Positions 1-10,895 of a DNA stretch of 64,000 nt are shown here, in pieces. A model generated the notes under the pieces. The model was not told the origin of the DNA. It saw only the letters and a program-made list of their open reading frames with translations, and searched no databases. Origin of the DNA: Sparassis latifolia (Eukaryota; Basidiomycota; Agaricomycetes; Polyporales; Sparassidaceae); the NCBI GenBank assembly GCA_018466975.1, contig CM031561.1:3286001-3350000 (forward strand), read 5' to 3'. Positions within the stretch are counted from its first letter, which is position 1, and every line of letters starts with the position of its first letter. The translations under genes were made by a program, and so were the position numbers.

Positions 1-834
1 TGATGTCATGATTGTAACAGATGAGATAATGTAATAGGTAGGTAGGTAGGTAGGTAGGTAACCGGCATTGGTCCCATTCAGGAACGCCGGGTTGTTGTAG
101 TTAGACTACAGCGGTCCACTCGTGCACAGCAGATTACCGTAACCTAAGGTACAACACATCCAGGACACACTCCGCTCCGATCAATGCATACTACTCTACG
201 CTACACGTTACGCCAGTGATGGGTAAGACCTCCAAGGAAAACCCGGTGGGAAAAACCCTGGTAGGCATCAGAAGTGGCTGCGCACTTGACTGATAAGACT
301 CACCACGAGCCGACGTGAGGTGGAGAAGCGCATAGTATTACAGTAGTTCTGCGAACGAACAGAAGAACAGAAGGAGAACGGCGGCCGCTAAGGGGCGTAT
401 GCGACCCGGCGGCCATGATCATCATGATGAGCGCTCTCTGTCACGCTGTGTGACAATGTGTATCCAGCTTAGGTCATGCTTCCCTTGAAACTGTGACACA
501 ATGAGAGCGTGACACCATAGAGCTGTGACTGCCGAATATGGGCCACATCGCTCTTTTGTTCCCGATTTATATCATGCTTTTGTTCCTTGTGAGTGCAACC
601 GAAAGAACAATGAGGAGGCTGGGTAAAATAGACGAGATGTGAGCCATTCTTCAAAGAGATACTAAAGCTTCTGCTGGACAGAGTGATACACACCGCTCCC
701 ATTTGAGCTTGCTGGATAAAGTTGCACTGAACTTACGACATTACGATGAACTCCAGTGAGTGCTTGCCGTTCTCTACTTGCCTAGATACTCATTTTAGTC
801 GACAGTACTCTCAACCAGTCGTATTTTTCCTGGC
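1..834. other. Intergenic, 5' end of window
   Basis: No coding sequence with recognisable homology or codon structure was seen. It contains a (GGTA)6 microsatellite at 37-60. Several short GTGTGACA/TGTCAC-like words lie at 436-515. The segment is the presumptive promoter of the plus-strand gene starting at 835. Confidence 0.5.
37..60. repeat. (GGTA)6 microsatellite
   Basis: Six perfect tandem copies of the tetranucleotide GGTA lie in non-coding DNA at the window edge. Confidence 0.9.
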
Positions 835-2607
835 ATGAAGCGTCGCCATCGCCCCAAGAGCAAACCAGAGATTTCTTCGCCCAGAGCTAAACCCCTTGAC
901 ATTCTCCCCGAACTCTCAGAGGAGGACGAGGGCCGCCAATCGTTCTCTTCGGTATCATCATTCGATTCTACGCTACCGAAGTACTATGCTAGCCGTAGCG
1001 TGGGTGGAAGCGCTACCCTTGGAAACCGCCTTAGCGTGGCGGAGCGCAAGCGCGATTCACGCCGAGTCGTACTCACGGGAGCAGAGGGTCTTTCCTTCGA
1101 AGACTTCTTTCCGAGCTCCAGCGCTCCCCAGCGACCTCCACCAGCACCAGCACCTCTGTTGTTACCAGACAATGTTTCCTCCCGCGAGTCCCCGCTGGAC
1201 GACATCAACCTCAGATTCTCCGGCCTCGGCATCTCCCTCGATTTTCCATCACCACCACCCGACAGGTCGAGCTCTAGCATTCACCCTCTCGTGCCGAATC
1301 GTCCAACTCACTCACCCACTCCATCCATGTCAAGCATTCACACATACAACACCTCCTCTAGCAGCTCTAGCTCTCGGTCTAGGGCAATCGAGCTCACCCC
1401 ACCTACGTCGGAGGATGAGTGTCTTTCGAGCCTCAAACGAGCGCCGGCCCTTAAGTCCCGTCGCGCGTCAGTTTTGTTCATGAAGTCGGTGCCAGACCTC
1501 AACCATGCCAGTGTTAGCGCCTCTGCAGCTGAAGAAGACGTGGACGAAGATGCTAAGTGGTTCGCGCACGACATTAGCGACGTTGTCGCGTTTTCGTCCC
1601 GAGATTTGCCATCCTTTTCCGCATCCTTGGCCGCCAGTTCTTCGCGTGCAGATCCATCGGCTCGCCCGGACTCACTTGTATTACCGACTCGCACTGGCCG
1701 TAGCAGACACAGTAAGCCGCTCCCGAATCTGCCCCGCCGGCCGAGTCTCCAACTGGATCCGACGTTCCCTCACCGGCGGAAATCCTTCCTGATCCCCGAT
1801 CGCCCTCCGCCGCCTCCGCCGATCGTGGTATCACCCTCGTCTATGGAGGAGGAGACGGAGGAGCTGCTGGCACAGCTGGCTAGCGCTGCTCTAAACAGCG
1901 GATTTGTGGGAACTGGTCTCGTCTCTCGTGGCGACGGCTACTTGACACCAGTCTCGATGCCTCCGACGCCTAGCAGCACCTACATTGTCTCGACACCGCA
2001 TCTGCGCCCACCGCCACGTACGTCGCTCCCCGCGGACATTCACGACCTCCCCGACGAAGCACCGTGGACACCGGGCGCGGGAGAGGTGGAGGTGGAGATC
2101 AGTCCTGAGATCGAGGGCGAGAACGCGCAGGGCTGGCCATCAACGCCACAGAGCGTGAGCGTGTACTCGCAGGCGAGCATGAGCGTCGACACTCTACAGC
2201 TATCGCCTATGTCGTCGTTCGATTTTGAAGTAGAGATTGTCCCTGGCGAGTGCCCTGCCATCCCGGACACACCGGCGGCACGGATCCGCCCGCGGGAGGG
2301 CGCTCAGCCGGATCGCGTGCTACGTTCGCGCTGGTCCTCGTCGACTCTTGGGTCCGCGGTTGAGCGACCGTCGTCTGCATCGTTCTGGATCCCTCGGTTT
2401 AACCTCTCGCCGACGAAGAAGAACGCAGCCAAACGTATAGACCCACAGAAAACCCCCGTGAGCCCGGGGAAACAGTCCTTCGAGTCCGACGCAGGGCTGA
2501 ATAGGCGGGAAAGCAGGAATTCGCGGATGAGCAGCGATAGTGGCGATAGTTCCGCTAGCTCTGGACTCAGGAGGAAACCGATACCTGTGGAAATCTTCAT
2601 GCGGTGA
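835..2607 (+). CDS. Ser/Pro-rich hypothetical protein (basidiomycete type)
   Basis: This is one uninterrupted frame of 590 codons beginning at the ATG at 835 (MKRRHRPKSKP). I do not recognise a catalytic or binding domain. The protein is rich in Ser, Pro, Arg and acidic patches. It has a run of prolines near residue 325 followed by an acidic helix-like stretch (EEETEELLAQLASAAL). It ends in a basic, Ser-rich tail closing with RRKPIPVEIFMR, a kind of C-terminus I associate with uncharacterised basidiomycete proteins. The composition suggests a largely disordered regulatory or scaffold protein, possibly phosphorylated (many SP/TP sites). No signal peptide or membrane segment is evident. The antisense frames here are shadows. 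I am sure of the coding status because of the long low-complexity-compatible frame, but the function is unknown. Confidence 0.8.
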   Translation: MKRRHRPKSKPEISSPRAKPLDILPELSEEDEGRQSFSSVSSFDSTLPKYYASRSVGGSATLGNRLSVAERKRDSRRVVLTGAEGLSFEDFFPSSSAPQRPPPAPAPLLLPDNVSSRESPLDDINLRFSGLGISLDFPSPPPDRSSSSIHPLVPNRPTHSPTPSMSSIHTYNTSSSSSSSRSRAIELTPPTSEDECLSSLKRAPALKSRRASVLFMKSVPDLNHASVSASAAEEDVDEDAKWFAHDISDVVAFSSRDLPSFSASLAASSSRADPSARPDSLVLPTRTGRSRHSKPLPNLPRRPSLQLDPTFPHRRKSFLIPDRPPPPPPIVVSPSSMEEETEELLAQLASAALNSGFVGTGLVSRGDGYLTPVSMPPTPSSTYIVSTPHLRPPPRTSLPADIHDLPDEAPWTPGAGEVEVEISPEIEGENAQGWPSTPQSVSVYSQASMSVDTLQLSPMSSFDFEVEIVPGECPAIPDTPAARIRPREGAQPDRVLRSRWSSSTLGSAVERPSSASFWIPRFNLSPTKKNAAKRIDPQKTPVSPGKQSFESDAGLNRRESRNSRMSSDSGDSSASSGLRRKPIPVEIFMR

Positions 2608-2999
2608 CGATGGCCATGACGACGCGACTTACGACCTTTCGGCGATGTCTCCCGCTGTATCCATAACGTTGTCCTTCAGGACTCTTCATACAGTAACTTT
2701 GAGGATAATTGATATTTCGTTCTTCGTCGCCCATGTTCTACTAATATGTTTTTCAGCAGCACGTTTTGCTCTCTATCTCATGCTTATCTCCACGTTGGGG
2801 CTTTATAGCTGCATTGTTGCTTGTCTGTCATTTGTGTTGCTAGAAATATGTATTTTTACCGAGCAATCTACGACATCTCTATATCCTGGCGGTGAGATCT
2901 GGAGATTTCTGACTGAATCTGTCAAGCTGTGGCACGGCTTCACACTTGTATTTCCATTTCTGGCTCCGACGAATCGAAGAGTCCTTCTCGTTTACTTAA

Positions 3000-4390
3000 A
3001 TGAGGCCAAGAAAGATAGCCCTCGTTGCTCAACAGAATTCTGGTTCTGCGACGGCAGTATCGTTCTCATTGTACTTAGCAGGAGGACCTTTCCTGTATAT
3101 CAGAGAGTGCTCTCGCAAAATTCCGTGGTGTTTCGCGATCTCTTCACACTAGCTCAACCTATACTATCGTTACCCCAGTAATGCAATTGCGATTGCATCT
3201 CTGTCACCGTTCCTTCAAATCGAGCCCGTTTTCCTTCGAACCTCTTTGGATCAAATATACAACATATAAGCTACCTTCTGTGTGACTGCCAATTTTTTTC
3301 CTGATGTTGTGCGACTCCAAGACCGAACGCAGTGAAGAGACTGATTTGCACGCAAGAGCGCCGAATCGGTCACAGATCGTCACGCTTGCCGACGTGCCGT
3401 TCCCTTGTTCTCCCTCTAGTCGGAGTTTTAAATGGCACATTTCACTGTCACGCCTAAGTCCTCCAAACTTGCAATTCAGAAACTTCGCACTCTTCCCCTC
3501 CGAGTTTGACTCCCAAGTTGCACAGCCAAGGTATTTGGGACTGTGCACATCTATTGCATATTTTTTTGTGATTTTTAGTGCAGCAAAATGCGGCAAAACG
3601 GCGAAATTGCATAACTAGACCAGATTGCAGTACTGGGGTAACGATAGTAGGCAACATGATCGATGGTTGGCCAATCGTTCACTTATCAGATTCCGAAGAA
3701 GACGTCCCTGTGTTGCTATCATCTATGTGCCATTTACAAGAGCAAGAGGTGCGTATACCACCTACAGAGAAAGTGGCACGCGTTAACCTTTCCTTATTGT
3801 ACTCTCTTGGTTTTGGATGTACGATGCGAACGCGGTGGAATACTCCGCTGTTGACGGCCAAAATTACCAGATTGACCATGGGTACGATGATGCCATGGCT
3901 CCGGTCCTGATCTTATTCACTGATGATTTCGACGTTTGAGAGAGAGAAGAGGACGCAAATGGGACTGGTGAGGTATCCACTAGCCTGGAAGATGCTGATT
4001 TCATTGCAGCAGTGAAGTTGGCGTACCTCTCCAACACTCCCATGCTCCCCGTGGCCCTGTACTAATGTTGTTGTCAACTCGATACGAAGATCCTACTCGA
4101 CGGCATCTGCAAAGGGGACAAGGTCGCCGAACGCATGACTCCCGAAGATCCAGAAAGATGCGTTAATAGGAAGAGCAAGCTTATCTATAATCATGTGGCC
4201 TTACTTTGCCACCTATTTTCTACGGACAACGCTCCAATCTGCGGTGATCCTTCTCAATGTCGGATCACTCTGCACAATATCTCTCTCTGATCATGATTAC
4301 TGCAATGAGAGGATGACCGATCGCTCCACTTCTTTGTCTTCTTGCTTGGATGCCATTCATTTCTGAACTCGCTGGGGAGTTTGACCTCGT
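3000..4390 (+). pseudogene. BTB/POZ-domain gene, broken by element insertion and stops
   Basis: Reading downstream of about 3025 gives STEFWFCDGSIVL...VFRDLFTLAQP, the start of the BTB/POZ fold shared with the intact paralogues at 9.1, 10.9 and 14.4 kb. The match breaks at 3163 and resumes at 3650 with a stretch containing PIVHLSDS. The 484-bp element between them, plus one TA, accounts exactly for the gap and keeps the frame. Further on, DFIAAVKLAYLSNTPMLPVA at about 3990-4055 matches the paralogues' central helical region. It is followed by an in-frame TAA where they have Leu-Cys-Cys, then by a weaker match (MTPEDPERC) near 4135-4165. No intact start was found. This is a dead paralogue: insertion, premature stop and frame decay. 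Confidence 0.85.
3164..3647. mobile_element. TA-flanked short inverted-repeat element (Tc1/mariner-like MITE)
   Basis: The 5' end CTATCGTTACCCCAGTA is repeated in inverted orientation at the 3' end. With one mismatch the terminal repeat extends to about 24 bp (into TGCAAT). Both ends are flanked by TA (3162-3163 and 3648-3649), as expected for TA target duplication by Tc1/mariner-type transposases. Removing the element plus one TA joins the host BTB reading frame without a base lost or gained. That shows the borders are right and that insertion post-dates a functional frame. No transposase is encoded, so it is non-autonomous. Confidence 0.88.
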
Positions 4391-5997
4391 TCTAGACTGG
4401 CCGAGGGATTAACAAGGTAACACCCCATCTCGACATCAGACCGTCTCTACTCGTATGCCGTATTTAGCACACCACTATGTTTGCATCTTTGCGGAATGTC
4501 AACGTGGCGCCAGGAAATGAAGGTCCATGCTCCGGGAAACTCGATAAGTAGAACTAAGCTTCTCCATCACTGGCAACATTTTCACAGGGTCGTTGCGCGG
4601 CTGCGCATTGAACTTCCTGCTCGCTTCTTCCCTTGGCTTTTCTTTGATTAGGTATCTCAGAAAGGAGCGCCCCCTTGCCAAGCAACCATTGCCTGCCTAC
4701 GGTCTGTATCGCATAGCCGTTGACCTTCGTGCGGAGTCAGATTGGCCATAGCACATAAGCTAGAGACAGACGGTCGCTGTTGAGGGCGGTCTGCATTTTT
4801 TTACGTGTTGTGGCGTCGGCGATGGGTTTATCTGGCAGAAATACACGTTGCTTGCGCCTTTGCTCTACCCGCTTGCGAAAAATCTCTCTTTATTTCTGTC
4901 TCGTATCGTGTGCACTACATTCACACAGGTTTTAAACGCAGATTTCTGAAAGCAGCACCAGAATCTGAATGGCACGTTCACTGTCACAAATCGTGATTTG
5001 TGACAGGCGCGATCACAGGTATATATGATGGAGAGGCCTGCTGACAATATTGCCATCTCTATCGTGGACGACGCCTGAATTGCAGTACTCCTTCGAGAAC
5101 TTCTTATAACTAGCGAAGTGTTTATCAGCAAAATTTCTGGACGGAGATCAAGGACGTACGCGGTTGAAGCACCTTCCCTTAGGATGTCATAGCGTTTGGG
5201 ATGCTTGATATCTTGAGATCAAAGCGTCCATACCGCTGTGTAACACGCGAAGCCGATGATGAACCATCTTGCACGCAGGTGTCAGCATCATTCAGACAAA
5301 TAAGATAGAAGCAACAAGTACTCATGAATAGAATTTGTCTTGTTCTGCGTCGCGCAAATCCTCTCGCATTCGGCGTAGAAGTCTTTCCTTGCCTGTTCAT
5401 CGTTCTCAGGTGGCGGATGATTCAGGTTATACCACACCAATCATACATCATTCTTACCACAACTCACACCTGCCGGAGCGAAGCGCAGGCGGCTCTTGCT
5501 CAGGTTATCAGGACCTGTCCACTCCTTCGTTGCCGCCTCGTATGCGGCCATGAATCGAGCCCCAGTGCCAATCATCTGCGTCTTCTGCATGGTTACTGAG
5601 TGGAGAACATAGTAAACGAGTTTCTGGGTCAAACGCTCGCAGTAGCTTGCATGATTTGGCGACAGGAACTGGACGACTCATCTCAGGCTTGAGTGAGGAC
5701 TATCTTCAATTTCTCAGAAAGAAGTGCCTAACACTGCTATGACCTTTGGAAAGCATTTTGTAGGCTAACACATTTCGCAAGAGAGCAAGCTCCCCTTACC
5801 CCACCTACTGCACCCACATACAGAACATCTTTTATTTTATTTCTCGCGAAGCTACCACTCATAGTGGACTGCCCAGAAACGTTTCCGTGGGTTTCTGACG
5901 CCTTCGCTATCCCTAACGTGGCTGCTTATGTAATATGTGATGAGCAACGCCTGCTCCTCGCATCCGCAGCCTTACGACTCTACCACTATCTTCCACT
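4391..5997. other. Intergenic with a decayed coding remnant
   Basis: No intact gene. On the minus strand, 5632 down to about 5320 contains protein-like stretches (MQKTQMIGTGARFMAAYEAA and, in another frame, NLNHPPPENDEQARKDFYAE) separated by stops and lacking a convincing splice junction. It looks like an unidentified degenerate gene. A perfect 12-bp-arm palindrome lies at 4981-5006 (see findings). The last few hundred bases are the likely promoter of the bZIP gene. Confidence 0.45.
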
Positions 5998-7615
5998 ATG
6001 CTCGTCGACAGCCCTCTCCAACCTTCTTTTCCGTATACCTCGGCTTTCGAGGACTTTTTCAACATGGACATGCTTTCTGGACCATCCAACAACGCAGGTT
6101 CGAGCGGTTCGAGCTCCTCCTCCCCGTCCAACTCGTATTCCCCTCTTCCCCCCACACCTCCCGACGCATTCTCGCAGACACCGTCGATGGACGTCACCAA
6201 TCCATATTTCAACTTTTCCCTCGACGATGACATGTCGAAAATGGACACCCTCGCCACACCGTCCGCGTTCGACTTTCTGAGCGCCTTCTCCTCAGCAGCC
6301 GCCGCGGCCCAACTCAGCAGCCCAGAGTCGGCGTCAGGTTCTGGATCTGGCAGCTCTTCTCATCTCAGCGACTCTCCCGTCGGCATCGATCCTCAGCTCG
6401 TCGGCACGCCCGCACAGCGCAAGCCGATGAGCGACTTTGACGAAGGTGACGACGAGAACGACGAGGAGGACGAGAACGAGGGCGAGGGCGAGGAGCCCAG
6501 CATGGAGCTGATTACGCCGGTCAAAGTTGGCGGCCGGGGCAGCGCGGGCAGGAAGGGCACCGTGCAGTCTGGCGGTGTCGTCAAGCGAGCGGGCAGCGAG
6601 AAAAAGGAGAACAAGCCTGTGAGCATGCTGTCCACGACGTCTGTCGAGCCGGACGATTGGCGGCCGAGTCCTGAAGAATACAAGAAGATGACGAGCAAGG
6701 AGAAGCGCCAGTTGCGGAACAAGATCAGCGCGCGGAATTTCCGTGTCAGGAGGAAGGGTGGGTGTCTTCCTCTGTCCGTGCAAATTGCCCCGTTTTCTTG
6801 ATATCATAGCTTTTATTGCCGTCGTTTTTTGTCGTCGTTTTGTGTTAGCGTTTGTTTTTGCTTTGTATGTCCCATTGATCAACGAGTGGTGATCGGCATG
6901 CATGGCATGTTTGTCACTGATTTTCTCAACGTCTGGAGGGCTCGAATGGTCTTAGAGTTGTCCCCCTTGTCGAAATTGCTTTGCCCGATCATAATTCTCC
7001 ACTTGAATTTACGAGCTTTTGTACATTGATCTTGTTTCATAAAATTTCGCGCACGCGTACTAACATTGTCGTCTCCCAGAATACATCACAACGCTGGAGG
7101 GCGATATCGCTGAGCGGGATCGGCTGATCGACGCTATTCGGACCGAGTTGGGGAGCACGAAGTCCGAGAATATCTCGCTGCGACAGGAAATCTCCGCGTT
7201 GAAGAAGGCGCTCCTGGAGGGTGCTGGGCGGGCGGACACGCCGGTGTTGCCCCCGCCTGCGCCTCTGCCGGCGATTCCGTCGTCGGTACTTGGCTCTAGG
7301 TCGTCGCCCACGCCGGCGCAGCAGACAAAGTCGGCGCTGTTGACTCCGAACACGAAGAAGGATCTACCGTCTTCGCCTCGGCTCGGTGCGACGGGCTTCT
7401 GGGGCGGTGCGGCGGGCGGGCTGGGCGGATTTGGTGGGATCACGCCTGTCCACACGACGCTCATCCCGGAGTGGGGCAGCGTGTTGTCGGCTAAGCCTGT
7501 CGCGGGGACGAAGGGCAGGCGGAGTCCTGCGCTGCAGGAGAATATCAACCCGGGGCTCAATGGGTTCACGGCGACGGCGCTGGCGGGCTTGATGGGTGTG
7601 CAGCCTAGCCAGGAC

Positions 7616-7679
<64 letters not shown>

Positions 7680-8409
7680 TGGCCGGGTTCGAAACGTTTT
7701 TGGACACGAACCCGTTTACGCTCAAGACGCTGGACCCGTGAGTAGCGTTGGTCGATATGGTGATACTCAGCTGACGGCGGATTTGCAGGTACCGGATGCA
7801 GCTCTGGCGGAACATGGCGCAGCAGCACTTGCAGCACCGGCAACAGGCGCAGGACGGGCAGCAGGCGTCGGGTTCGAACACTGCTCCCGGGGCAGGCACG
7901 AGCGGCCTTGCGAGTGGGCTGCGGCCGCACTATTTCAGCGGGAAGCCGGTCGGGTCGTCGCTCGTTCCGGGCAAGTCTGCGGCGGGTTGTTACGCCACTC
8001 CTCCGAACTCGCCGCCTCTGCGTGCGAGCACCTCCTTCTGTCGAGTTCGCAGAGCGCGAACGAGAAGAAGCAGGTGCCAACGGCGCAACAGGCGGTGCTG
8101 GCGTCTCTTGCTTCACAGACGCTGGTGCGGAAGTTGGGTGCGGCGTTCTGGGACGCATTTTCGGCGCCGGCGCCTTCGATCGGGCGGTCGCAGTGGGACG
8201 TGGAGAAGGTGCGGCGGGTGATCGAGGGGAGCGCTATCGTGCGCGTCGTCGACGTCGAGCCTCCGGTCGCAGCGAAGAGCACGAAGACTGCGCCGATGAA
8301 GAGCGAGGCACCGACACCGCACCCTGTTCCAGCGATGTCTGCAAAGTGCCAGTGCTTCACGGATGTGCTGGAGGAAAAGATGCGAGGATTGACTCTGGGG
8401 AAGAAGTAG
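5998..8409 (+). CDS. bZIP transcription factor with polyglutamine tract
   Basis: A nuclear DNA-binding regulator. Exon 1 (5998-6757) encodes an acidic, Ser-rich N-terminus (DEGDDENDEEDENEGE near residues 145-160) and the basic region KRQLRNKISARNFRVRRK (about residues 236-253), which has the N-x7-R signature of bZIP proteins. A 322-nt intron (6758-7079; TACTAAC-like branch site near 7058) separates it from the heptad-repeat zipper beginning EYITTLEGDIAERDRLIDAI. Exon 2 continues through a Pro/Ala-rich linker and 20 pure CAG codons (7619-7678) to 7737. A second intron is 7738-7788. The remainder, YRMQLWRNMAQQHL to the stop at 8407-8409, needs a change of frame between about 7975 and 8053. Either a weak 71-nt intron (7975-8045) or an indel would provide it. 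bZIP identity is certain; the 3' model is tentative and the target genes are unknown. Confidence 0.85.
7619..7678 (+). repeat. (CAG)20 tract encoding polyglutamine
   Basis: Sixty bases of uninterrupted CAG lie in frame in the bZIP gene, giving 20 glutamines. The lack of synonymous CAA interruptions means it is likely length-polymorphic by replication slippage. Confidence 0.95.
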
Positions 8410-9143
8410 CCTCGTGCGCTCTCTCGAGACGCGCAGATCCCGTGTCGAAGAAGAATGAAAGTAGGTCGGAGACAGTGGAAAGCCATGGCGCTTCTCGTGT
8501 GGATCCTTGCGCGCTGGTCATCGACCGCGCGAGCTCCCCATCTTTCTTCCTATCTCCGTCCTCTCTCTCTCGCACCCCCGCCTCATTCTCGTTACTTACT
8601 ATCTATCGTTGCCTACTACGCCACGGCGTTACGCTCTGCTTCTTGCTATCTAATCTCTCGTATCTCATCGAACCTGCAAACCCCCCCCTCTGGTTTTGGT
8701 ATTCGTGTTCGTTTTCGTTTTCTTACTCATCAGTAATTCTCGCACGCTGGTTCGTCTTGCCCGGACGTAGATCGTCGTTGTCGACGAGCTCGGGCGTGGT
8801 GGATCGCGGAGCGATGTACGTACGTTCAAGGTAGTGGAAATGAAAAGTGTACAAATCGCAGACGGTCGATACTATTACGTTAGTCAGACAATGTGCGACT
8901 ACTTGCTGTCAACGGACATGCAAGGCAGGACAGTGTGTAGCCGTACAGAGCAATCGGTCGGTCGGATATAAACTCTTTCACTGAGAACGGTGCAACTGGC
9001 GGTGCACAGAAATTCCGCTTGAAAGATGCGCTACGGCTGCCGTATTAGCGGTGCAGCGTCCTGTGGATACGAGCTAATACAACACAGAATAGCAATGAGC
9101 TCAGAGACATTTCAATTTACATGTACCATCGTAAACATACCTT
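8410..9143. other. Convergent intergenic region
   Basis: The bZIP gene (plus) and the BTB gene at 9144-10205 (minus) end towards each other here. Pyrimidine-rich sequence occupies 8530-8730. No feature with homology was seen. Confidence 0.5.
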
Positions 9144-10205
9144 TTAGTTTGTCGTCATTGATTCATCGCCGCTTCCCCAACCGGGAACAGCTACGTCCAT
9201 CAACGATGGCAGTTCGTCCCAACACCGCAGTCGCCTCTCCAAGTCCTCTGTTTTCAGGCAGGAAATGCACTCGGTGCACAAGCCGTCAAAGGAATCGATG
9301 GTACTGTCCGCGCTACTGAGAACGTCGCACGATTCCAGAACATCAGGTGTGTTGAATAGGCGGATTATGATTTGTTGTAACCGCGGAAAACATATCGAAC
9401 GACATGCGCAGTCAGGACTGACATCGAGGAGTAGGTGCCGGGAGGTATTCCTGGCCGACAGAGAAACTGCGGCATCTATGTATCTCATCAGGTCCTCTGG
9501 CGACAATTGCTCAACAATTCCATCGGGGCGGACAATGCCGCGAACGAGGGCTTCGGAATCGAGTTGGCAGCAGAGATACAGCGCTATCGGCAACATGCTA
9601 TCGGTATGGGTGAGGCGTGCCAAGTTAACCGCCGCAATGGCATCCTCGAAATCGAAGTGCATAACCGGACTGCTGCAATCATCAGCTCTGGATATTCTGT
9701 CCCATACATTGAAGTCGTCCGTGAGACATGTCTTGAGGCAAGCCAACCCATCTTCGTAAAGCTCCTCCATCAGGTATTTCTGAGACAGGCGAACAACGGT
9801 AGCCACTTCCCAAAATTCGGCCTGCTCGCAGCGATTGTATCTGTACATATAATGCAAATGCTCGTTGAGCACACCTGTTGTGCTGTTAAGAACGTACCTT
9901 TGGCCGTTGTAAATGGCACGTAGTAAGATCCGCAATTCCATCGGGGAATCAGACAACGAGACGACGGGGCAGTCATGTACTTTCTCTGCATTAGTGGGTT
10001 GTGGTAATGTGAACAAATCTCTGAAGACTTCAGAGTGTCGCGAAACGATGCCTCGATGGATACGGAACCCCACATCTCGACTAATGAGGACAGTATTGCC
10101 GTCCTCGAACCAGAACTCCTCGTCTTTCTCGAATTCGGAATCAGGATTGTCGCTACGCTGTACGATACTGTGATTCCGAGCGCTGATTTCGCTGGTTGGA
10201 ATCAT
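9144..10205 (-). CDS. BTB/POZ domain-containing protein (paralogue B)
   Basis: Start ATG at 10205 (MIPTSEISARN); two exons, 10205-9898 and 9840-9144; 334 residues after splicing. The N-terminal BTB/POZ fold runs from EEFWFEDGNTVLISRDVGFR (about residue 29) through SEVFRDLFTLPQP and CPVVSLSDSPMELRILLRAI. It is followed by a helical region (LSQKYLMEELYEDGLACLK; AVNLARLTHTDSMLPIALYL) and a Cys-containing C-terminal part (CRSICFPRLQQI; LCTECISCLK). BTB domains mediate dimerisation and often Cullin-3 adaptor function. This basidiomycete-expanded family is uncharacterised. The intron (9841-9897) is exactly 57 nt and lacks an in-frame stop, so unspliced RNA would also be translatable. The splice is supported because paralogues C and D have an intron at the same position and phase. 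Confidence 0.85.
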   Translation of the reverse strand: MIPTSEISARNHSIVQRSDNPDSEFEKDEEFWFEDGNTVLISRDVGFRIHRGIVSRHSEVFRDLFTLPQPTNAEKVHDCPVVSLSDSPMELRILLRAIYNGQRYVLNSTTGVLNEHLHYMYRYNRCEQAEFWEVATVVRLSQKYLMEELYEDGLACLKTCLTDDFNVWDRISRADDCSSPVMHFDFEDAIAAVNLARLTHTDSMLPIALYLCCQLDSEALVRGIVRPDGIVEQLSPEDLMRYIDAAVSLSARNTSRHLLLDVSPDCACRSICFPRLQQIIIRLFNTPDVLESCDVLSSADSTIDSFDGLCTECISCLKTEDLERRLRCWDELPSLMDVAVPGWGSGDESMTTN

Positions 10206-10895
10206 TGACAAGACAAGTTACGATCAGTAATTGCGGTGGAGTGAGGAGCAGATTAAACAGAGAACAGATGAATTCGAACCGACTAGTACGCTACACAAAA
10301 TAAGAACGCAAAGCAGCGTGACTTGAAAGGTCACGCCGTATCTTATGGTTGTAGCGTGAACGTTTGAACTTCGTTTGAACCTCGCCCTGTGCATTCATCC
10401 AGCGATCATACAGTTATCGATAGAAGAAAAACAAAGTTGTATGCATAGGGTAAGAACCGGATTTTCGTTCGGCAACGTGGAGCCTCCTCAGTAGATCGCG
10501 TTCGTCACAAATCACGATTTGTGACCGAAAAAAAGTGATTAGAGCACATTAATACGTCGAACTCTCGCGCGATCACAATTAGTATTTATGATACCGAATC
10601 AAGGCGGCTTTGTGAAAGGCGAGACGTTGACGGCGCGAACCTGAGCAGCGTCGCCAACATTGATGCAACGAAAAGTGCACGGGAGAGGAACAAGTGGGTC
10701 AGCAATAAACTTGACTTCGACAATCGGGCTGTACGAACATCTCAATAACGTAGTCTGCATAGCAGCTAGGACATCTGCCCAGTGTCCATGCACCTCCCAC
10801 TGTTTCTTCCCAGGTATGATGTATGTGAGATAAGCTAGAGCGGAAATTGTCAGGAAGTGATGATGCGTTAGCAGTGAAATCAAAGCCGTACGAGT
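10206..10895. other. Intergenic between BTB paralogues
   Basis: Upstream region of paralogue B and downstream region of paralogue C. It contains a palindrome with 10-bp arms (10504-10525, GTCACAAATC-AC-GATTTGTGAC) that resembles the one at 4981-5006, and a shorter GTGAC...GTCAC hairpin near 10319-10336. A 94-codon minus-strand frame (10883-10599) showed no recognisable similarity, so it is not called. Confidence 0.45.

Noticed and set aside
7060..8158. Long antisense frames opposite the bZIP gene (polycysteine or polyleucine stretches)
   Set aside because: They are the CAG repeat and GC-rich codons read in other frames, not genes.
10599..10883. 94-codon minus-strand frame downstream of BTB paralogue C
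   Set aside because: No similarity to the BTB family or anything recognised; length is within chance expectation.
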